Of a stretch of DNA of 6,952 nt, positions 6,590 through 6,952 are shown piece by piece (position 1 is the stretch's first letter; every line of letters starts with the position of its first letter). The notes beneath the pieces were generated by a model. That model was given only the letters and a program-made list of their open reading frames with translations. It made no database searches and was not told the DNA's origin. The stretch is from contig CAMWMM010000267.1 in the NCBI GenBank assembly GCA_947175285.1, positions 1 to 6,952 on the forward strand, given 5' to 3'. Both the position numbers and the translations under genes were made by a program. The stretch comes from an uncultured Lachnospiraceae bacterium. GTDB taxonomy: Bacteria; Bacillota_A; Clostridia; Lachnospirales; Lachnospiraceae.

Positions 6590-6623
6590 CCATAAGGCTG
6601 ATCTGTAAATAATAAGCGAGATT

Positions 6624-6653
6624 ATTATAGCATATCGGGAATAGAAATTACAA
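6624..6653 (-). promoter_or_regulatory. Extended -10 promoter of the minus-strand operon
   Basis: On the minus strand, TTGTAA (6648-6653) is followed after 18 bases by a perfect TATAAT (6624-6629), with TGC directly before it (6630-6632) as an extended -10. Transcription should begin near 6617, giving a leader of roughly 145 bases before the ATG at 6473. It is the only convincing promoter I found for the four minus-strand genes. Confidence 0.8.
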
Positions 6654-6665
6654 GTAAAAAGAAGG

Positions 6666-6715
6666 TGACATTTACCGGATGGAGTTACGGGGTTACTGTT
6701 CACTCCCCAATGTCA
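6666..6715. repeat. Nested inverted repeat between divergent promoters
   Basis: TGACATT (6666-6672) is the exact reverse complement of AATGTCA (6709-6715). Inside it, GGAGT (6681-6685) is matched by ACTCC (6702-6706). The arms lie just outside the -35 box of the minus-strand promoter, in the gap between it and the candidate plus-strand promoter. It could be a regulator site or the worn end of a mobile element. A 25-codon open frame (6679-6756) crosses it but has no ribosome binding site. Confidence 0.35.
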
Positions 6716-6738
6716 TTAAGTTAAGTGGACAGCTTGAT

Positions 6739-6768
6739 TTGATGGCCGGGGTCTAACCAAAATATAAA
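6739..6768 (+). promoter_or_regulatory. Candidate promoter for the right-hand gene
   Basis: TTGATG (6739-6744) lies 18 bases before TATAAA (6763-6768). This would give a leader of about 135 bases containing all three stem-loops before the start codon at 6913. A closer consensus -35 box, TTGACA at 6796-6801, has no -10 box at a usable distance because GC-rich inverted-repeat DNA follows. Confidence 0.4.
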
Positions 6769-6792
6769 AAAATTTCATAAAATCTAAAAAAG

Positions 6793-6899
6793 GGGTTGAC
6801 AAACAGCCCAAAATGTGCGGCCGCTTTCGTTACTGATTGGTTTTAGAGGTAACGAAAGCGGCCCTTGGTTTGGAAGTATTTTGCATTTTCAAGCCAAGG
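6793..6899 (+). promoter_or_regulatory. Cluster of three stem-loops upstream of the right-hand gene
   Basis: Stem 1 pairs GGGTTG (6793-6798) with CAGCCC (6804-6809), with one G-U pair. Stem 2 is a perfect 15-base-pair inverted repeat, GGCCGCTTTCGTTAC (6819-6833) with its complement at 6849-6863 and a 15-base loop. Stem 3 pairs CCTTGGTTTG (6863-6872) with CAAGCCAAGG (6890-6899), ten pairs including one G-U, sharing one base with stem 2. The 3' arm of stem 3 takes in the first half of the AAGGAGG ribosome binding site. No T tract follows any stem on either strand, so these are not terminators. Possible roles are a folded mRNA leader controlling translation, an operator, or a nicking or replication origin. 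Confidence 0.6.
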
Positions 6900-6912
6900 A
6901 GGTACATTATTT

Positions 6913-6952
6913 ATGTTTCATGAAAAAATCAAATCCCTTTTTTCCAGCGCTG
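6913..6952 (+). CDS. Start of a plus-strand gene, cut by the window edge
   Basis: ATG at 6913 has AAGGAGG (6897-6903) nine bases upstream and opens 13 visible codons, MFHEKIKSLFSSA, running off the window. This is too short for a family call. It is divergent from the transfer operon and has an elaborate upstream region, so a replication, mobilisation or regulatory gene of the same element is a reasonable guess but no more. Confidence 0.6.
   Translation, partial: MFHEKIKSLFSSA

Noticed and set aside
6573..6593. Six-codon leader peptide (MVYCGQ) on the minus strand inside the operon leader
   Set aside because: There is no ribosome binding site before its ATG and no run of regulatory codons. 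It overlaps the palindrome, which explains its sequence better.
6679..6756. 25-codon plus-strand ORF in the divergent control region
   Set aside because: No ribosome binding site, no recognisable motif, and it crosses the inverted repeat and the candidate -35 box.
6796..6825. Consensus-looking -35 box TTGACA as the promoter of the right-hand gene
   Set aside because: The bases 16 to 19 positions downstream are GC-rich (GGCCGC) with no -10-like hexamer. The TTGACA falls inside a stem-loop.
1..6952. CRISPR array, tRNA, rRNA or complete insertion sequence
   Set aside because: No regularly spaced repeats, no cloverleaf-like or rRNA sequence, and no intact transposase. The only repeated block is the two-copy leader duplication.

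Overview
The window looks like part of an integrative or mobilisable element in a low-to-mid GC Firmicute, most likely a gut Clostridia member (Lachnospiraceae or Oscillospiraceae type). The grounds are strong AGGAGG-type ribosome binding sites, sigma-A-like promoters, a Firmicute-style VirD4/TraG coupling protein, and a scrap of a Tn4451/TnpX-like large serine recombinase. The taxonomic placement is an inference from style, not a match.

Left part (1-1082, plus strand, AT-rich). Bases 1-389 hold a possible small hairpin terminator, an unrecognised open stretch, and a 27-codon remnant of a large serine recombinase N-terminus that keeps the catalytic-serine motif and then stops. Next comes an intact 230-residue lipoprotein gene with an N/Q/S/D-rich linker and a small C-terminal beta-type domain. 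A clear hairpin at 1246-1287 separates this gene from a convergent operon of visibly higher GC.

Central part (1328-6473, minus strand). This is one operon, read right to left: a 529-residue winged-helix protein, a 24-residue small ORF, an 811-residue VirD4/TraG-type coupling ATPase with four N-terminal membrane segments, and a 331-residue winged-helix protein. Both winged-helix proteins resemble the replication-relaxation (Replic_Relax) family, with C-terminal halves that look like degenerate PD-(D/E)XK folds. My reading is that the coupling protein is the membrane motor feeding DNA to a conjugation channel, and that the two winged-helix proteins are DNA-binding adaptors for it. No relaxase, VirB4-type ATPase or channel protein lies in the window. 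The small ORF, together with its upstream leader, is a diverged copy of the 5' end of the 529-residue gene. Its stop codon overlaps the start of the coupling-protein gene, which suggests translational coupling.

Right part (6474-6952). This 439-bp divergent control region contains an extended -10 promoter for the operon, then a transcribed leader with a palindrome and an intrinsic-terminator hairpin before the first gene (a probable attenuator), a dispersed inverted repeat, a possible plus-strand promoter, and three consecutive stem-loops. The last stem-loop partly covers the ribosome binding site of a plus-strand gene of which only 13 codons are visible.

The least expected signals are the duplicated gene start that now acts as a coupled mini-ORF, the terminator inside the operon leader with a possible competing pairing, and the stem-loop cluster upstream of the truncated right-hand gene.
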